From contig NZ_FOSW01000012.1 in NCBI RefSeq assembly GCF_900114385.1, forward strand, positions 1 to 64,000: DNA of 64,000 bases, in the 5' to 3' direction. This DNA is from Geodermatophilus ruber (GTDB lineage Bacteria > Actinomycetota > Actinomycetes > Mycobacteriales > Geodermatophilaceae). The notes below the pieces were generated by a model. It had not been told where the DNA came from and made no database searches. It worked only from the letters and a program-made list of their open reading frames with translations. A program made the translations under genes and the position numbers. This document shows positions 36,765 to 45,656 of this stretch, one piece after another. Numbering within the stretch: position 1 is the first letter of the stretch; each line of letters starts with the position of its first letter.

Positions 36765-37697
36765 TCACGTCAGGGGGTGCAGGGGGCCGGCCTCGGTGAT
36801 CCGGGCGGTGATCGCACCGAGCAGGTCGACCTCCAGCCGCACCTCGTCACCGGGGGTGAGCCATGGGTAGGCCTGCTCGCCGTGCACCGCGGCCAGCTCG
36901 AGGATGCAGCCGGTGCCCACCGTGCCGCTGCCGATCACGTCACCGGTCTGCACCCGGGTGCCGCGCGAGGCGTAGGCCACCATCTGGCCGAAGCTCCAGT
37001 AGAGGTCCGCGGCGTTGCCCTTGCTGCACGGCCGGCCGTTGACCGCGGCGCGCATCTCCAGGTCGAAGGAGACCCCGGCCCGGTGCGGCTCCAGCTCGTC
37101 GGGCGTGATCAGCCACGGCCCCAGGCTGGTGGCCGTGTCCTTGCCCTTGACCGGGCCCAGGCCCTGCCGCATCTCACGCGCCTGCAGGTCGCGGGCGCTC
37201 CAGTCGCAGAACAGCGTGTAGCCGGCGATGTGCCGCTCCGCCTCCTCCGGCCGCAGGTCCGCCCCGCCGCAGCCGATGACCGCGGCGAGCTCCAGCTCGA
37301 AGTCGAACTGCACGCTGCCGGGAGACATCGGGATCTCCTCCCGCGCCGACCGGATCGCCGCCGGGTTCTGGAAGTAGAAGACCGGCAGCTCGTACCACCC
37401 GGGGTCCATCTGCTGGCCGTTGGCCTCCCGGTAGGTGCGGACGTGGGTCTCGAAGGCGTAGAAGTCGCGCACCGACGGCGGTGCGGGGATCGGCGCGAGC
37501 AGCCGGGCCTCGCCCTCGGGGACGACGTCGAGGGGGTCGGCCAGCGCCTCCTCGCCCGCGCGGGCGAGCCGCTCGCCGTCGTCGCCCAGGAGATCGATCA
37601 GCCGGGTGGCGGTGCGCAGCCCGTGCAGGGCGCCGCCGGAGACGACGGCCGGGTGCTCCCGCCCGTCGGTGGGCGAGAGGTAGCTGCTCCAGCGCAT
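36765..37697 (-). CDS. Fumarylacetoacetate hydrolase-family protein (fumarylacetoacetase-like C-terminal domain)
   Basis: A 310-residue hydrolase. Seen are APIPAPPSVRDFYAFETHVR, PVFYFQNPAAIRSAREEIP, the metal ligands in FDFELELAAVIGCGG, GYTLFCDWSARDLQAREMR, KGKDTATSLGPWLITPDEL and a C-terminal GDVIGSGTVGTGCILEL. These features resemble the FAH-domain enzymes that cleave ring-fission products. It lies between ribBA and the peroxiredoxin in one minus-strand operon. ATG start at 37697. Confidence 0.88.
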   Translation of the reverse strand: MRWSSYLSPTDGREHPAVVSGGALHGLRTATRLIDLLGDDGERLARAGEEALADPLDVVPEGEARLLAPIPAPPSVRDFYAFETHVRTYREANGQQMDPGWYELPVFYFQNPAAIRSAREEIPMSPGSVQFDFELELAAVIGCGGADLRPEEAERHIAGYTLFCDWSARDLQAREMRQGLGPVKGKDTATSLGPWLITPDELEPHRAGVSFDLEMRAAVNGRPCSKGNAADLYWSFGQMVAYASRGTRVQTGDVIGSGTVGTGCILELAAVHGEQAYPWLTPGDEVRLEVDLLGAITARITEAGPLHPLT

Positions 37698-37732
37698 GCG
37701 GGCTCCTTTCCGCGGGTGGGCCGTGTGGGTGC

Positions 37733-39043
37733 TCAGAGGGACGCCGAGCCGGAACCGGGCAGCCGCTCCCCGGCCGCGCGCAGCTCCCGCTCGCCCGCCG
37801 GCACGGGGACGTCCAGGCCGTCCAGCAGGTGGCCCATCCGGCGCTTCTTGGTCCGCAGGTAGGCCAGGTTCTCCGGGTTCGGGACCGTCTGGAGCGGCTC
37901 ACGCCCGACGATCTCCAACCCGTAGCCGGTCAGCCCGCCGTACTTGACCGGGTTGTTGGTGAGCAGGCGCAGGCGGCGGGCACCGAGGTCGGCGAGGATC
38001 TGCGCGCCGACCCCGTACTCCCGGCTGTCGACCGGGACGCCGAGGTCGAGGTTGGCGTCGACGGTGTCCCGCCCGGCGTCCTGCAGGCCGTAGGCGCGCA
38101 GCTTGTGGCCCAGGCCGATGCCCCGCCCCTCGTGGCCGCGCAGGTACACGACCACGCCCCGCCCCGCCGCCGCCACCCGGGCCATCGCCGTCTCCAGCTG
38201 CGGCCCGCAGTCGCAGCGCAGCGACCGGAAGATGTCGCCGGTGAGGCACTCGCTGTGCACCCGCACGAGCACCTCGTCCTCGCCGGCGACGTCCCCGACG
38301 GTGAACGCGACGTGCTCGATGCCGTCGAGCAGCGAGCGGTAGCCCAGGCAGCGGAACTCGCCCCAGGGAGTGGGCACCCGGGCCTCCCCGGTGCGCTCGA
38401 CGAGGACGTCGGCCCGCCGGCGGTGGGCCACGAGGTCGGCGATCGTGATGACCGGCAGCCCGTGCTCGTCGGCGAAGCGCAGCAGGTCCGGACGGCGGGC
38501 CATCGTGCCGTCGTCGTTGACCACCTCGGCGAGCACGCCGGCCGGGGCCAGACCGGCCAGCCGGGCCAGGTCCACCGCGGCCTCGGTGTGGCCCGCCCGC
38601 TTGAGCACCCCGCCGTCCCGGGCGCGCAGCGGGAACACGTGCCCGGGCCGGGTGAACGCCGCGGGAGACAGGGACTCGTCGGCCAGTGCGCGGACGGTCG
38701 CCGAGCGGTCGGCGGCGGAGATCCCCGTCGTGGTGCCGGCCGCGAGGTCGACGGTCTGCGTGAACGCGGTGCGGTGCGGCTCGGTGTTGTGCCCCACCAT
38801 CATCGGCAGCTCCAGCGCGTCGCAGCGCTCGCCGGTCAGCGCCACGCAGAGCACCCCGGAGGTGTAGCGGACCAGGAACGCGACGTCCTCCGGGAGGACG
38901 TGCTCGGCGGCCATCACGAGGTCGCCCTCGTCCTCCCGGTCCTCGTCGTCGACGACGACCACCATGCCGCCGTCGGCGATCTCCTGCACCGCCTGCTCGA
39001 CGTCGTCGAAGCCGCGGGGTTCCCTCTCCTCGGTACCGGTCAC
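37733..39043 (-). CDS. ribBA: Bifunctional 3,4-dihydroxy-2-butanone-4-phosphate synthase / GTP cyclohydrolase II
   Basis: Makes the two precursors of riboflavin. The RibB domain (about 1-210) has [39 protein letters not shown] and [20 protein letters not shown]. The RibA domain (about 220-430) has the zinc motif [17 protein letters not shown] and the catalytic [20 protein letters not shown], then [13 protein letters not shown] complete 436-residue enzyme. No FMN riboswitch is visible in the 32-bp gap upstream. Its place inside a flavin-monooxygenase operon, away from other rib genes, suggests a dedicated flavin supply. Confidence 0.93.
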   Translation of the reverse strand: MTGTEEREPRGFDDVEQAVQEIADGGMVVVVDDEDREDEGDLVMAAEHVLPEDVAFLVRYTSGVLCVALTGERCDALELPMMVGHNTEPHRTAFTQTVDLAAGTTTGISAADRSATVRALADESLSPAAFTRPGHVFPLRARDGGVLKRAGHTEAAVDLARLAGLAPAGVLAEVVNDDGTMARRPDLLRFADEHGLPVITIADLVAHRRRADVLVERTGEARVPTPWGEFRCLGYRSLLDGIEHVAFTVGDVAGEDEVLVRVHSECLTGDIFRSLRCDCGPQLETAMARVAAAGRGVVVYLRGHEGRGIGLGHKLRAYGLQDAGRDTVDANLDLGVPVDSREYGVGAQILADLGARRLRLLTNNPVKYGGLTGYGLEIVGREPLQTVPNPENLAYLRTKKRRMGHLLDGLDVPVPAGERELRAAGERLPGSGSASL

Positions 39044-39075
39044 GGCGGCACTCCTGCTCCGGGCGTCGGGTGGTC

Positions 39076-40323
39076 TCAGGTCTCGTAGGGGGTCATCTCG
39101 TCGAGCGCGGGCTTGACGTGCTCCATGAACAGCTCGAGCTGCCGGACCACGCTCGCGGCCGGTTGCTGCGCCCAGTGGTAGATCAGCACGACGTACTCGG
39201 CCGGGAGCTGCCGCCACAGCTCCACGTACTGCTCCCTGGCCTGCTCGGGCGTGCCGACGACCCACAGCCCGGAGTTCACGACCGAGTCGACGGGGCGGTC
39301 GGGGTCGAACGACATCGGCGTGGTGCCCGCGTAGAGGTCGCGGAAGATGTCCACGTCGTACTCGGCGACCATCCGGCGCGCCTCGTCCTCGGTCTCGGCG
39401 ATCTGCCCCCACCGGACCAGCGCCTGGTTCTGGCCCAGCGCGTAGCTCCGCCCCGCCGCGGCGGCCGCGTCGACGTAGGCGCCGCCGAACTCGGCGGCCC
39501 GCTCGATCTTGGAGAAGTAGGTCGGGATGAACCCGCGCGGCCCGCAGTACTCGATCGTCTCCTTGCTGGCGTTGCTGGAGACGAAGACCGGCGGGTAGGG
39601 CTTGGTGAGCGGGCTGGGGACGACGCTGACCCGGCGGATCTTGTTGTGCTCGTCCATCTCCCCGGGGGCTCCGAGCTCCCGGGTCGCCGTCATCGTCCAG
39701 TCGACGCCCTGGTCGTAGGGGTAGGGCACCTGCCAGCGGCCCTTGGCCTCGACGCTGTCCTGGGTCCAGGCCTGCAGGACCAGCTCGACGTTCTCCTCGA
39801 AGATCTCCCGGTTGATCTGGTCGTCGGAGATCCGGGCGGCCTGCGTGGCCTCGTCCAGCTCGGCCATCTTCTCCTGGTTGCCCGAGGGCGAGAGCGTGGC
39901 CCGGGAGCCCAGGTGCTGGCCGAGGATGTTGGTCCAGCGCGCCTGATAGCCGCGGGAGAAGCCGCAGAAGCTGCGGCCGCCGGCGAGGTGGTCGATGACG
40001 GCGACGTCCTCGGCCACGCGGAACGGGTTCTGCGCACTCATCGTGTAGCCGAGCTGCCCGACCCGGATCCGCTTGGTGATCGCCGCCCAGTAGGCGTCGA
40101 GCAGCCCCGGGTTGGGGCCCACCTCGTAGCCCTCGCTGTGGAAGTGGTGCTCGATCGAGGAGATCCCCCACAGGCCGAGCTCGTCCGCGGCACGGACGAT
40201 CGTCGGCATCTCGCGGATCAGCGCCTGGTAGCGCTCCGCGTCCCGGCCCAGCGGGCGCTGCGCGATGCGCTCCTCACGGCCGGCCCGGACCTGGGGGTAC
40301 AGCTGCAGGATCACCTTCACCAT
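39076..40323 (-). CDS. LLM-class flavin-dependent monooxygenase (415 aa)
   Basis: A luciferase-like TIM-barrel oxidoreductase of the long, FMNH2-dependent kind. Seen are [40 protein letters not shown], the flavin-binding region [20 protein letters not shown], and [20 protein letters not shown]. Its length and an inserted loop (about 130-200) set it apart from the short F420-type members. First gene of the operon with ribBA, the FAH-family hydrolase and the peroxiredoxin. ATG at 40323. Upstream lies a perfect 12-bp palindrome shared with the divergent synthetase gene. Confidence 0.85.
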   Translation of the reverse strand: MVKVILQLYPQVRAGREERIAQRPLGRDAERYQALIREMPTIVRAADELGLWGISSIEHHFHSEGYEVGPNPGLLDAYWAAITKRIRVGQLGYTMSAQNPFRVAEDVAVIDHLAGGRSFCGFSRGYQARWTNILGQHLGSRATLSPSGNQEKMAELDEATQAARISDDQINREIFEENVELVLQAWTQDSVEAKGRWQVPYPYDQGVDWTMTATRELGAPGEMDEHNKIRRVSVVPSPLTKPYPPVFVSSNASKETIEYCGPRGFIPTYFSKIERAAEFGGAYVDAAAAAGRSYALGQNQALVRWGQIAETEDEARRMVAEYDVDIFRDLYAGTTPMSFDPDRPVDSVVNSGLWVVGTPEQAREQYVELWRQLPAEYVVLIYHWAQQPAASVVRQLELFMEHVKPALDEMTPYET

Positions 40324-40434
40324 GGCCGGCGGCCTCCGCTCCGTGGGGAGATGTGGGCTGGGTCACTCCCGTCGCCGGAGGACGCTACGGATTCCGGCAG
40401 GGGCGGACGTGGGAGGCCGCGACAGGGTGGGCGG

Positions 40435-40464
40435 GGCCTCCTTGTGGACGCGCACAAGGAGGCC
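40435..40464. promoter_or_regulatory. Perfect 12-bp inverted repeat between divergent LLM and acyl-CoA synthetase genes
   Basis: GGCCTCCTTGTG, six bases, then CACAAGGAGGCC. It lies in the 204-bp divergent gap, 63 bp before the synthetase start. With no T tract and a position between two start codons it is a better operator than terminator. The CTTG-N10-CAAG core recurs at 52458-52475 in another divergent gap. Confidence 0.65.
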
Positions 40465-40527
40465 GCCGGCCCGGCCGCCCGATACTGGCGCCTCCTCAGG
40501 CCGCCGCCGCACGACCAGGGACGCCGC

Positions 40528-42546
40528 ATGACCATCGCCGAGTTCGACGGACTGCCGATCGCCTGGACCCCGCCGCCGGGCGCCTTCGCCGCCTCCCCGG
40601 CGGGCCGCTTCGCCGCCCGCCACGGCCTCGCCGACGCCCGGGCGCTCGCCGACCGGGCCGCCGCCGACCCCGCCTGGTACTGGGCCGCGGGCGCCGAGGA
40701 CGTCGGCATCCCCTGGATGCGGCGCTTCGACCGGGTCGTGGACCTCTCCCGGGGCGTGGAGCACCCGGAGTTCTTCGTCGGCGGGCTGCTGAACTGGGCG
40801 GACTTCGCGGTCGACCGGTGGGTCCGGGAGGGCCGCGGCGACGCCCGGGCGGTGGAGTGGGAGGGGGACGACCGCAGCACCCGCACGCTGACCTACGCCG
40901 AGCTGAAGAAGGACGTCGACGCCGCGGCCGGCGCGCTGCGGGCCCGCGGCGTGGGGGCCGGCGACGTGGTCGCCCTGCTGCTGCCGATGGTGCCCGAGGC
41001 GATCGCCACCGTGCTGGCCGTGGCGAAGATCGGCGCGATCGCCATGCCGCTGTTCAGCGGGTACGGCGCCGGCGCCGTCCGCGCGCGGCTGGTGGACGCC
41101 GGCGCCACCGCGCTGGTCACCTGCGACGCGTTCCCCCGCCGCGGCCGCCCGGTGGAGCTCAAGCGGGTCGCCGACGAGGCCGTCCGCGACCTGCCCGCCC
41201 TGCGCACGGTCCTCGTCGTCCGCCGGCTCGGGACCGAGGTGCCCATGACGCCCGGCCGGGACGCCTGGTGGCACGAGGAGTGCGCCACCGCCCGGCCGGT
41301 GGAGCAGGCCGAGCCCGTGCCCGCCGGCGCTCCCTGCCTGCTGCTCTACACCTCCGGCAGCACCGGCCGCCCCAAGGGCTGCGTGCACACCCACGCCGGC
41401 CTGCCACTCAAGATCGCGTTGGAGGCGCGGCACGCCCTGGGGGTCGACGAGACCTCGGCGATGCTGTGGCTGACCGACATGGGCTGGGTGATGGGCTCGT
41501 TCGTCATCGCCGCGGCGCTGGGCAACGGCGGCACCGCGGTGTTCTTCGAGGGGGTGCCCGACTGGCCCGCCCCCGACCGGCTGTGGGCGGTCGCCGAGCG
41601 CAGCCGGACCACCGTGCTGGGCGTCTCCCCCACCGTGGTGCGGGCCCTCATGGCCCACGGCAGCTCGTGGCCGGACCGGCACGACCTACCCGACCTGCGG
41701 GCCATCGGGTCCACCGGGGAACCGTGGAACGTCGAGCCGTGGCTGTGGTGCGCCCGGCACGTGGGCAAGGGCCGGGTGCCGATCGTCAACATCTCCGGGG
41801 GCACGGAGGTGGGCGGCTCCCTGCTCTGCGGCTCGATCTACCAGCCGGTGAAGCCGGCGGCGTTCACCGGCCCCACGCTCGGCGTCCGCACCGACGTCGT
41901 GGACGAGCAGGGGCGCCCGGTGCGCGGGGAGATCGGGGAGCTCGTCGTCCGCTCCGTCTGGCCGGGGATGACCCGGGGGTTCTGGGGCGACGACGAGCGC
42001 TACCTGGACGCCTACTGGCGGCGCTTCCCCGGCGTCTGGCACCACAGCGACCTGGCCTACGTCGACGCCGACGGCTTCTGGTACCTCCTCGGCCGCTCCG
42101 ACGACACCATCAAGGTGGCCGGCAAGCGGCTCGGGCCGGCCGAGGTGGAGTCCCTGCTGGTCGCCGACGAGCGGGTGGTCGAGGCCGCGGCGATCGGCGT
42201 CCCGGACCCGGTCAAGGGCGAGGCGCTGGTCTGCTTCGTGGTGCTGCACCCCGGCGTGGACGCGGCCGCCGCCGCCGACGGGCTGCGGACGGCGGTGCGC
42301 GAGGCGTTCGGCAAGGCGCTGGCCCCGTCCGCGGTCCACCCCGTTCCCGCGCTGCCCAAGACCCGCAACGGCAAGATCCTCCGGCGGGTGGCCCGAGCCT
42401 CCTATCTCGGCAGCCCACCGGGCGACCTCAGCGCGCTGGAGGACGCCGCGGTCCTCGAGGACTGGCCGCGCACGGGCGGGTCCGGGTCGGGGAAGCCGCG
42501 GTCGCGACAGCGTGATGCACGGGCCGGACTCCCTAGAGTGTCGTGA
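40528..42546 (+). CDS. AMP-dependent acyl-CoA synthetase/ligase
   Basis: A 672-residue adenylate-forming enzyme of the acetyl-/propionyl-CoA-synthetase-like group. Seen are the P-loop LLLYTSGSTGRPKGCVHTHA, the A5-type block NISGGTEVGGSLLC, the hinge Asp region GFWYLLGRSDDTIKVAGKRL, and the acceptor lysine in ALPKTRNGKILRRVARASYL. It activates a carboxylic acid through an acyl-AMP; the acid is unknown. The ATG at 40528 was chosen because the conserved fold starts soon after, although the frame is open far upstream. Its end overlaps possible early starts of the GAF/PucR regulator gene. Confidence 0.88.
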   Translation: MTIAEFDGLPIAWTPPPGAFAASPAGRFAARHGLADARALADRAAADPAWYWAAGAEDVGIPWMRRFDRVVDLSRGVEHPEFFVGGLLNWADFAVDRWVREGRGDARAVEWEGDDRSTRTLTYAELKKDVDAAAGALRARGVGAGDVVALLLPMVPEAIATVLAVAKIGAIAMPLFSGYGAGAVRARLVDAGATALVTCDAFPRRGRPVELKRVADEAVRDLPALRTVLVVRRLGTEVPMTPGRDAWWHEECATARPVEQAEPVPAGAPCLLLYTSGSTGRPKGCVHTHAGLPLKIALEARHALGVDETSAMLWLTDMGWVMGSFVIAAALGNGGTAVFFEGVPDWPAPDRLWAVAERSRTTVLGVSPTVVRALMAHGSSWPDRHDLPDLRAIGSTGEPWNVEPWLWCARHVGKGRVPIVNISGGTEVGGSLLCGSIYQPVKPAAFTGPTLGVRTDVVDEQGRPVRGEIGELVVRSVWPGMTRGFWGDDERYLDAYWRRFPGVWHHSDLAYVDADGFWYLLGRSDDTIKVAGKRLGPAEVESLLVADERVVEAAAIGVPDPVKGEALVCFVVLHPGVDAAAAADGLRTAVREAFGKALAPSAVHPVPALPKTRNGKILRRVARASYLGSPPGDLSALEDAAVLEDWPRTGGSGSGKPRSRQRDARAGLPRVS

Positions 42547-42577
42547 CCCGGAACACATCGTCGTGGAAGGGCCGCTC

Positions 42578-44476
42578 GTGGTGCACCCACCGCTCACGGA
42601 GCCCGACGTCCTCCTCGCCGGGGAACCGCCCACCGCCGAGCTGAGCTCCTGGCTCGACGCCATCGCCGAGATCACCCGCGCGGCCAACCGCGACGCGCCG
42701 CTGGCCGATCTGCTGGACCTCATCGCCGGGACGACCGCGCGGCTGACCGGTTACGGCTTCTGCGCCGTCTTCGTCGCCGACTTCGAGCGCCAGGCGCTGC
42801 TCATCAAGGGCTCCTACGGGCTCTCCCAGGAGTACATCGCCACGATCAACGCCCGCACCCCGATCCCGCTGCGCGCCGGCGAGACCGGCGAGGGCCCCTC
42901 CAGCCGCGCGTACCGCGCCCAGCGCCCCACGACGATCCTGGACATCGCCGCCGATCCCCCCTCGCGCTCCTGGGAGACCGTGGCCGCGCAGCAGGGTTAC
43001 TCCTCGCTGCTGTCGGTGCCGCTGGCCGTCGGGCAGACCCTGTTCGGCCTGATCAACTGCTACACCGTCGAGAAGCACGAGTTCTCCGCCCGCGAGATCA
43101 TCCTGATGGAGAGCATGGCCAACCAGGCCGGCCTGGCCGTCGAGACCGCCCAGCGGCTGGCCGAGGGCCGCCGCCGGGCCCAGGAGGCCGCCGAGCGGGC
43201 CGACGCGCTCCGGGCCGAGCTCGACGCGCAGCGGCAGGCCGAGGAGGACCACCGTGCCCTGCTGCGGGTCGTGCTGCGCGGCGGCGGCCTGGCCGCCATC
43301 GCCGAGTCGCTGGCCGCCATGCTCGGGTGCGCGGTGGTCATCGACGACGACGCCGGCCGGGTGCTCGCCTCGGCCTGCCGCGACGGCCGGACGGGCTGCC
43401 GCGATCCCCGGCTGATCGCGGCCTACCAGCGGGCCCGGGCGCAGGTGGGCCCGCAGGTGGGCCGGGAGACCGTCGCCGTCACACCCGCCAGGGAGCGCCG
43501 CGGGGAGCCGACAGGGCTGGTCGTCCCCGTCGTGCTCGACGAGAACCTGGCCGGGCACCTGTGGGCGCTGGACCCGGCCGCGCCGTTCGGCCCGCCGCAG
43601 CGGCAGGCGCTGGCCCGGGAGGCGGCCGTGGTCGCGCTGGCCCTGCTCAAGGAGCGGACGGCGCAGGAGGTGGAGTGGCGGCTGTCCCGGGACTTCCTCG
43701 ACGACCTCTTCGACCCCCGCGGGCAGAGCGCCGAGGCGCTGCACGCCCGCGCCCGCCAGCTCGGTGCGGACCTGTCGCAACCGCACACCCTGCTGGTCGT
43801 CCGGCGCGATCCCGCCCGCGGGGGCGCGGCCGTGCACGAGGAGCGGGAGGCCTACGCGCAACGGTCGCTGCTCTCCCTCGTGCAGCGCACCGCGGCCGGG
43901 GAGCCCGGGGCCACCCTGACTGCCACCCGCAGCGACCACGTGGTGGTCCTGTGGCACGACGACGGGAGCAACCGCGACGCCCAGGACTTCGCCGAGCACC
44001 TGCACCGGGAGATCCAGGCCTACGCCGGCGGGTGGACGGCCACGATCAGCGTCGGCCCGACCTGCCACGACGTCCAGGAGTACGACGATGCCTACCGGCT
44101 CACCTGCGGGGTGCTGGACCTGGTGCAGCAGTCCGGCCGCCGCGACCGGGTGGCCTCGCTGGGTTCGATCGGCGCCTTCGGGCTGCTGCTGCAGGTCCGC
44201 CGTCCGCAGGAGCTGCAGTCCTTCGCCGAGTCGATGCTCGGCACCGTCCGCACCTACGACCAGCGACACCAGACCGGCCTGGGGGCGACCCTGCGCTGCT
44301 ACATGGCGCAGCGGTGCAACGTCACCCGCACGGCCAAGGAGCTGCACGTGCACCCCAACACGGTGGCCTACCGGCTGCGGCGGGTGGAGGAGCTGCTCGG
44401 CATCGACGTGGGCGATCCCCAGGCGATGCTGCACCTGCAGCTGGCGCTCATGATCGAGACGATCCTGGGCGACTAG
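42578..44476 (+). CDS. GAF-domain PucR/CdaR-type transcriptional regulator
   Basis: A regulator of about 632 residues. The N-terminal GAF domain (about 25-190) senses a small ligand (GTTARLTGYGFCAVFVADFE, YSSLLSVPLAVGQTLFGLIN). A coiled segment rich in Glu/Arg/Ala follows (EGRRRAQEAAERADALRAEL). The middle GGDEF-like region ends in the PucR C-terminal HTH_30: YMAQRCNVTRTAKELHVHPN, then TVAYRLRRVEELLGIDV. GTG codons at 42563, 42578 and 42581 are possible starts; 42578 has GGAAGGG at a good distance. The stop TAG is part of the CTAG where the IS-type terminus begins. Confidence 0.82.
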   Translation: MVHPPLTEPDVLLAGEPPTAELSSWLDAIAEITRAANRDAPLADLLDLIAGTTARLTGYGFCAVFVADFERQALLIKGSYGLSQEYIATINARTPIPLRAGETGEGPSSRAYRAQRPTTILDIAADPPSRSWETVAAQQGYSSLLSVPLAVGQTLFGLINCYTVEKHEFSAREIILMESMANQAGLAVETAQRLAEGRRRAQEAAERADALRAELDAQRQAEEDHRALLRVVLRGGGLAAIAESLAAMLGCAVVIDDDAGRVLASACRDGRTGCRDPRLIAAYQRARAQVGPQVGRETVAVTPARERRGEPTGLVVPVVLDENLAGHLWALDPAAPFGPPQRQALAREAAVVALALLKERTAQEVEWRLSRDFLDDLFDPRGQSAEALHARARQLGADLSQPHTLLVVRRDPARGGAAVHEEREAYAQRSLLSLVQRTAAGEPGATLTATRSDHVVVLWHDDGSNRDAQDFAEHLHREIQAYAGGWTATISVGPTCHDVQEYDDAYRLTCGVLDLVQQSGRRDRVASLGSIGAFGLLLQVRRPQELQSFAESMLGTVRTYDQRHQTGLGATLRCYMAQRCNVTRTAKELHVHPNTVAYRLRRVEELLGIDVGDPQAMLHLQLALMIETILGD

Positions 44477-44502
44477 ACGAGTAATTCCGAAGTCGGTCAG
44501 TG
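44473..44502. repeat. IS982-type terminal sequence, copy B (solo)
   Basis: Matches the reverse complement of 1857-1886 at 29 of 30 positions, reading inward from CTAGACGAGTAA. The similarity stops exactly at 44502, and no transposase follows. The PucR-type gene ends in the TAG of this CTAG. It is probably the leftover end of an element or a small non-autonomous relative. Confidence 0.78.
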
Positions 44503-44721
44503 CCGGCAGGTTGGTGAGCGTGAAGACTCGGCCGTCGGTGCGCGGAGGCCCGGGCCGAGGGTGTCGTTCACCCGCGCCGTCGTCATGCGGGCCATCGCAG
44601 GACTGGTGCGAACCGGGGTTGCGCAGGTGTGACGGGTTCCTCAGCGGGGCATCAGGCGGGCGGGAGCAGATGGGCCCGGGGGTTCTGTTCCACCACGCAG
44701 CATGGGCGACGGAGCCACGAC
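44503..44721. other. Non-coding junction after the solo IS end
   Basis: About 220 bp with no supported gene. It lacks similarity by eye to the IS982 body, so the element that once used the terminus is gone or belonged to another type. The following gene has an unusual coding style, so this could be the edge of acquired DNA. Confidence 0.4.
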
Positions 44722-45477
44722 GTGCTGAACCTCTCCCTCACCCTGGCGATCGGCCTGCCGCTGACGTTCCTGCACGTCTGGTCGCCCTACGTCCACCCCG
44801 GCAGGTACATCGACTCGAGGTACTGGCTGCCGTTCGCCGACGGCATCTCCATCACCTACATCTTCCTGCAGCTGTTGCCCGAGATCACGCACCTCGCTGA
44901 CGAGGTGCTGCATCCGGACGAGCCCTATGTCGTGAGGTTCTCCGGGTGGCTCGAGGCGCTCTCCGCCTGGGGCGCGCAGAACCCCTTTCTTCCCCTGCTG
45001 GTGGGGTTCACGTTCTTCTACGGGCTGGAGAGAGGGTTCGAACGCCCCGTCGCCCACGGGCCCAGCGACGGGGCGGAGCGTCGGGTGCACTTCTGGGTGC
45101 ACATGTTCGGCATGTCGCTGTACAAGATCCTGCTGGGCTACCTGATGGGCCAGATCACCAGCGTGTCCGGCCTCCTCATCTTCGCCTTCGCCATGACGAT
45201 GCATTTCCTGGTGATCGACTTCCACCTGCTGGAGATGCACCGCTCGGCCTACCACCGGATCGGCAGATGGATCCTGAGCGGCGCCTTCCTTGTCGGATGG
45301 ATCCTCAGCACGCAGGTCGAGATCGCCCCACCGGTGCTGGCCATGCTGGTCTCGTTCGTAGCGGGCGGCGCCGTGCTGATGGTCATTCAGGACGAGTTCT
45401 CGGAGAGCCACGACAACTCCTATGCCGCCTTCCTGATCGCGGTCCTCCTGTACGGCTCGCTGCTGCTGGTGTTCTAG
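44722..45477 (+). CDS. Polytopic membrane protein of unknown function
   Basis: A 251-residue protein with about seven membrane segments: LSLTLAIGLPLTFLHVW, ISITYIFLQLLPEITHLAD, NPFLPLLVGFTFFYGLERG, VHMFGMSLYKILLGYLMG, LLIFAFAMTMHFLVIDFHLL, WILSGAFLVGWILS and FVAGGAVLMVIQDEF. Charged or polar residues in the membrane (Glu, His, Asp) suggest transport or sensing. It uses more Ile, Phe, Met, Tyr and His and more A/T codons than its neighbours, hinting at transfer. GTG at 44722 preferred; stop TAG. I do not recognise the family. The next 179 bp (to 45656) hold no supported gene. Confidence 0.65.
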   Translation: MLNLSLTLAIGLPLTFLHVWSPYVHPGRYIDSRYWLPFADGISITYIFLQLLPEITHLADEVLHPDEPYVVRFSGWLEALSAWGAQNPFLPLLVGFTFFYGLERGFERPVAHGPSDGAERRVHFWVHMFGMSLYKILLGYLMGQITSVSGLLIFAFAMTMHFLVIDFHLLEMHRSAYHRIGRWILSGAFLVGWILSTQVEIAPPVLAMLVSFVAGGAVLMVIQDEFSESHDNSYAAFLIAVLLYGSLLLVF

Positions 45478-45656
45478 TGCCGGGTCACGCCACCTTCGCC
45501 CTCTTGATGGGTCTCGGCTCGGCGGATCACCTCGCGGAGCTCGGGCTCGGTGACGTGTCACCGACCCGGGAGCGTTCGCAGCCGCGGCACCAGCTCCCGG
45601 CCCCGTCGCGTCGGCGGCGCGCAGGATCGGTCCGTCGCCGCAGCCCGCTCATCGGC

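Noticed and set aside
39044-39075. Possible FMN riboswitch upstream of ribBA
   Set aside because: Only 32 bp separate ribBA from the LLM gene and no RFN-type conserved helices are seen; the 204-bp gap upstream of the LLM gene lacks them too.
39070-40527. Long in-frame extension upstream of the acyl-CoA synthetase ATG (frame open from 39070)
   Set aside because: It runs antisense through the LLM gene, is low-complexity, and the synthetase fold begins right after the ATG at 40528.
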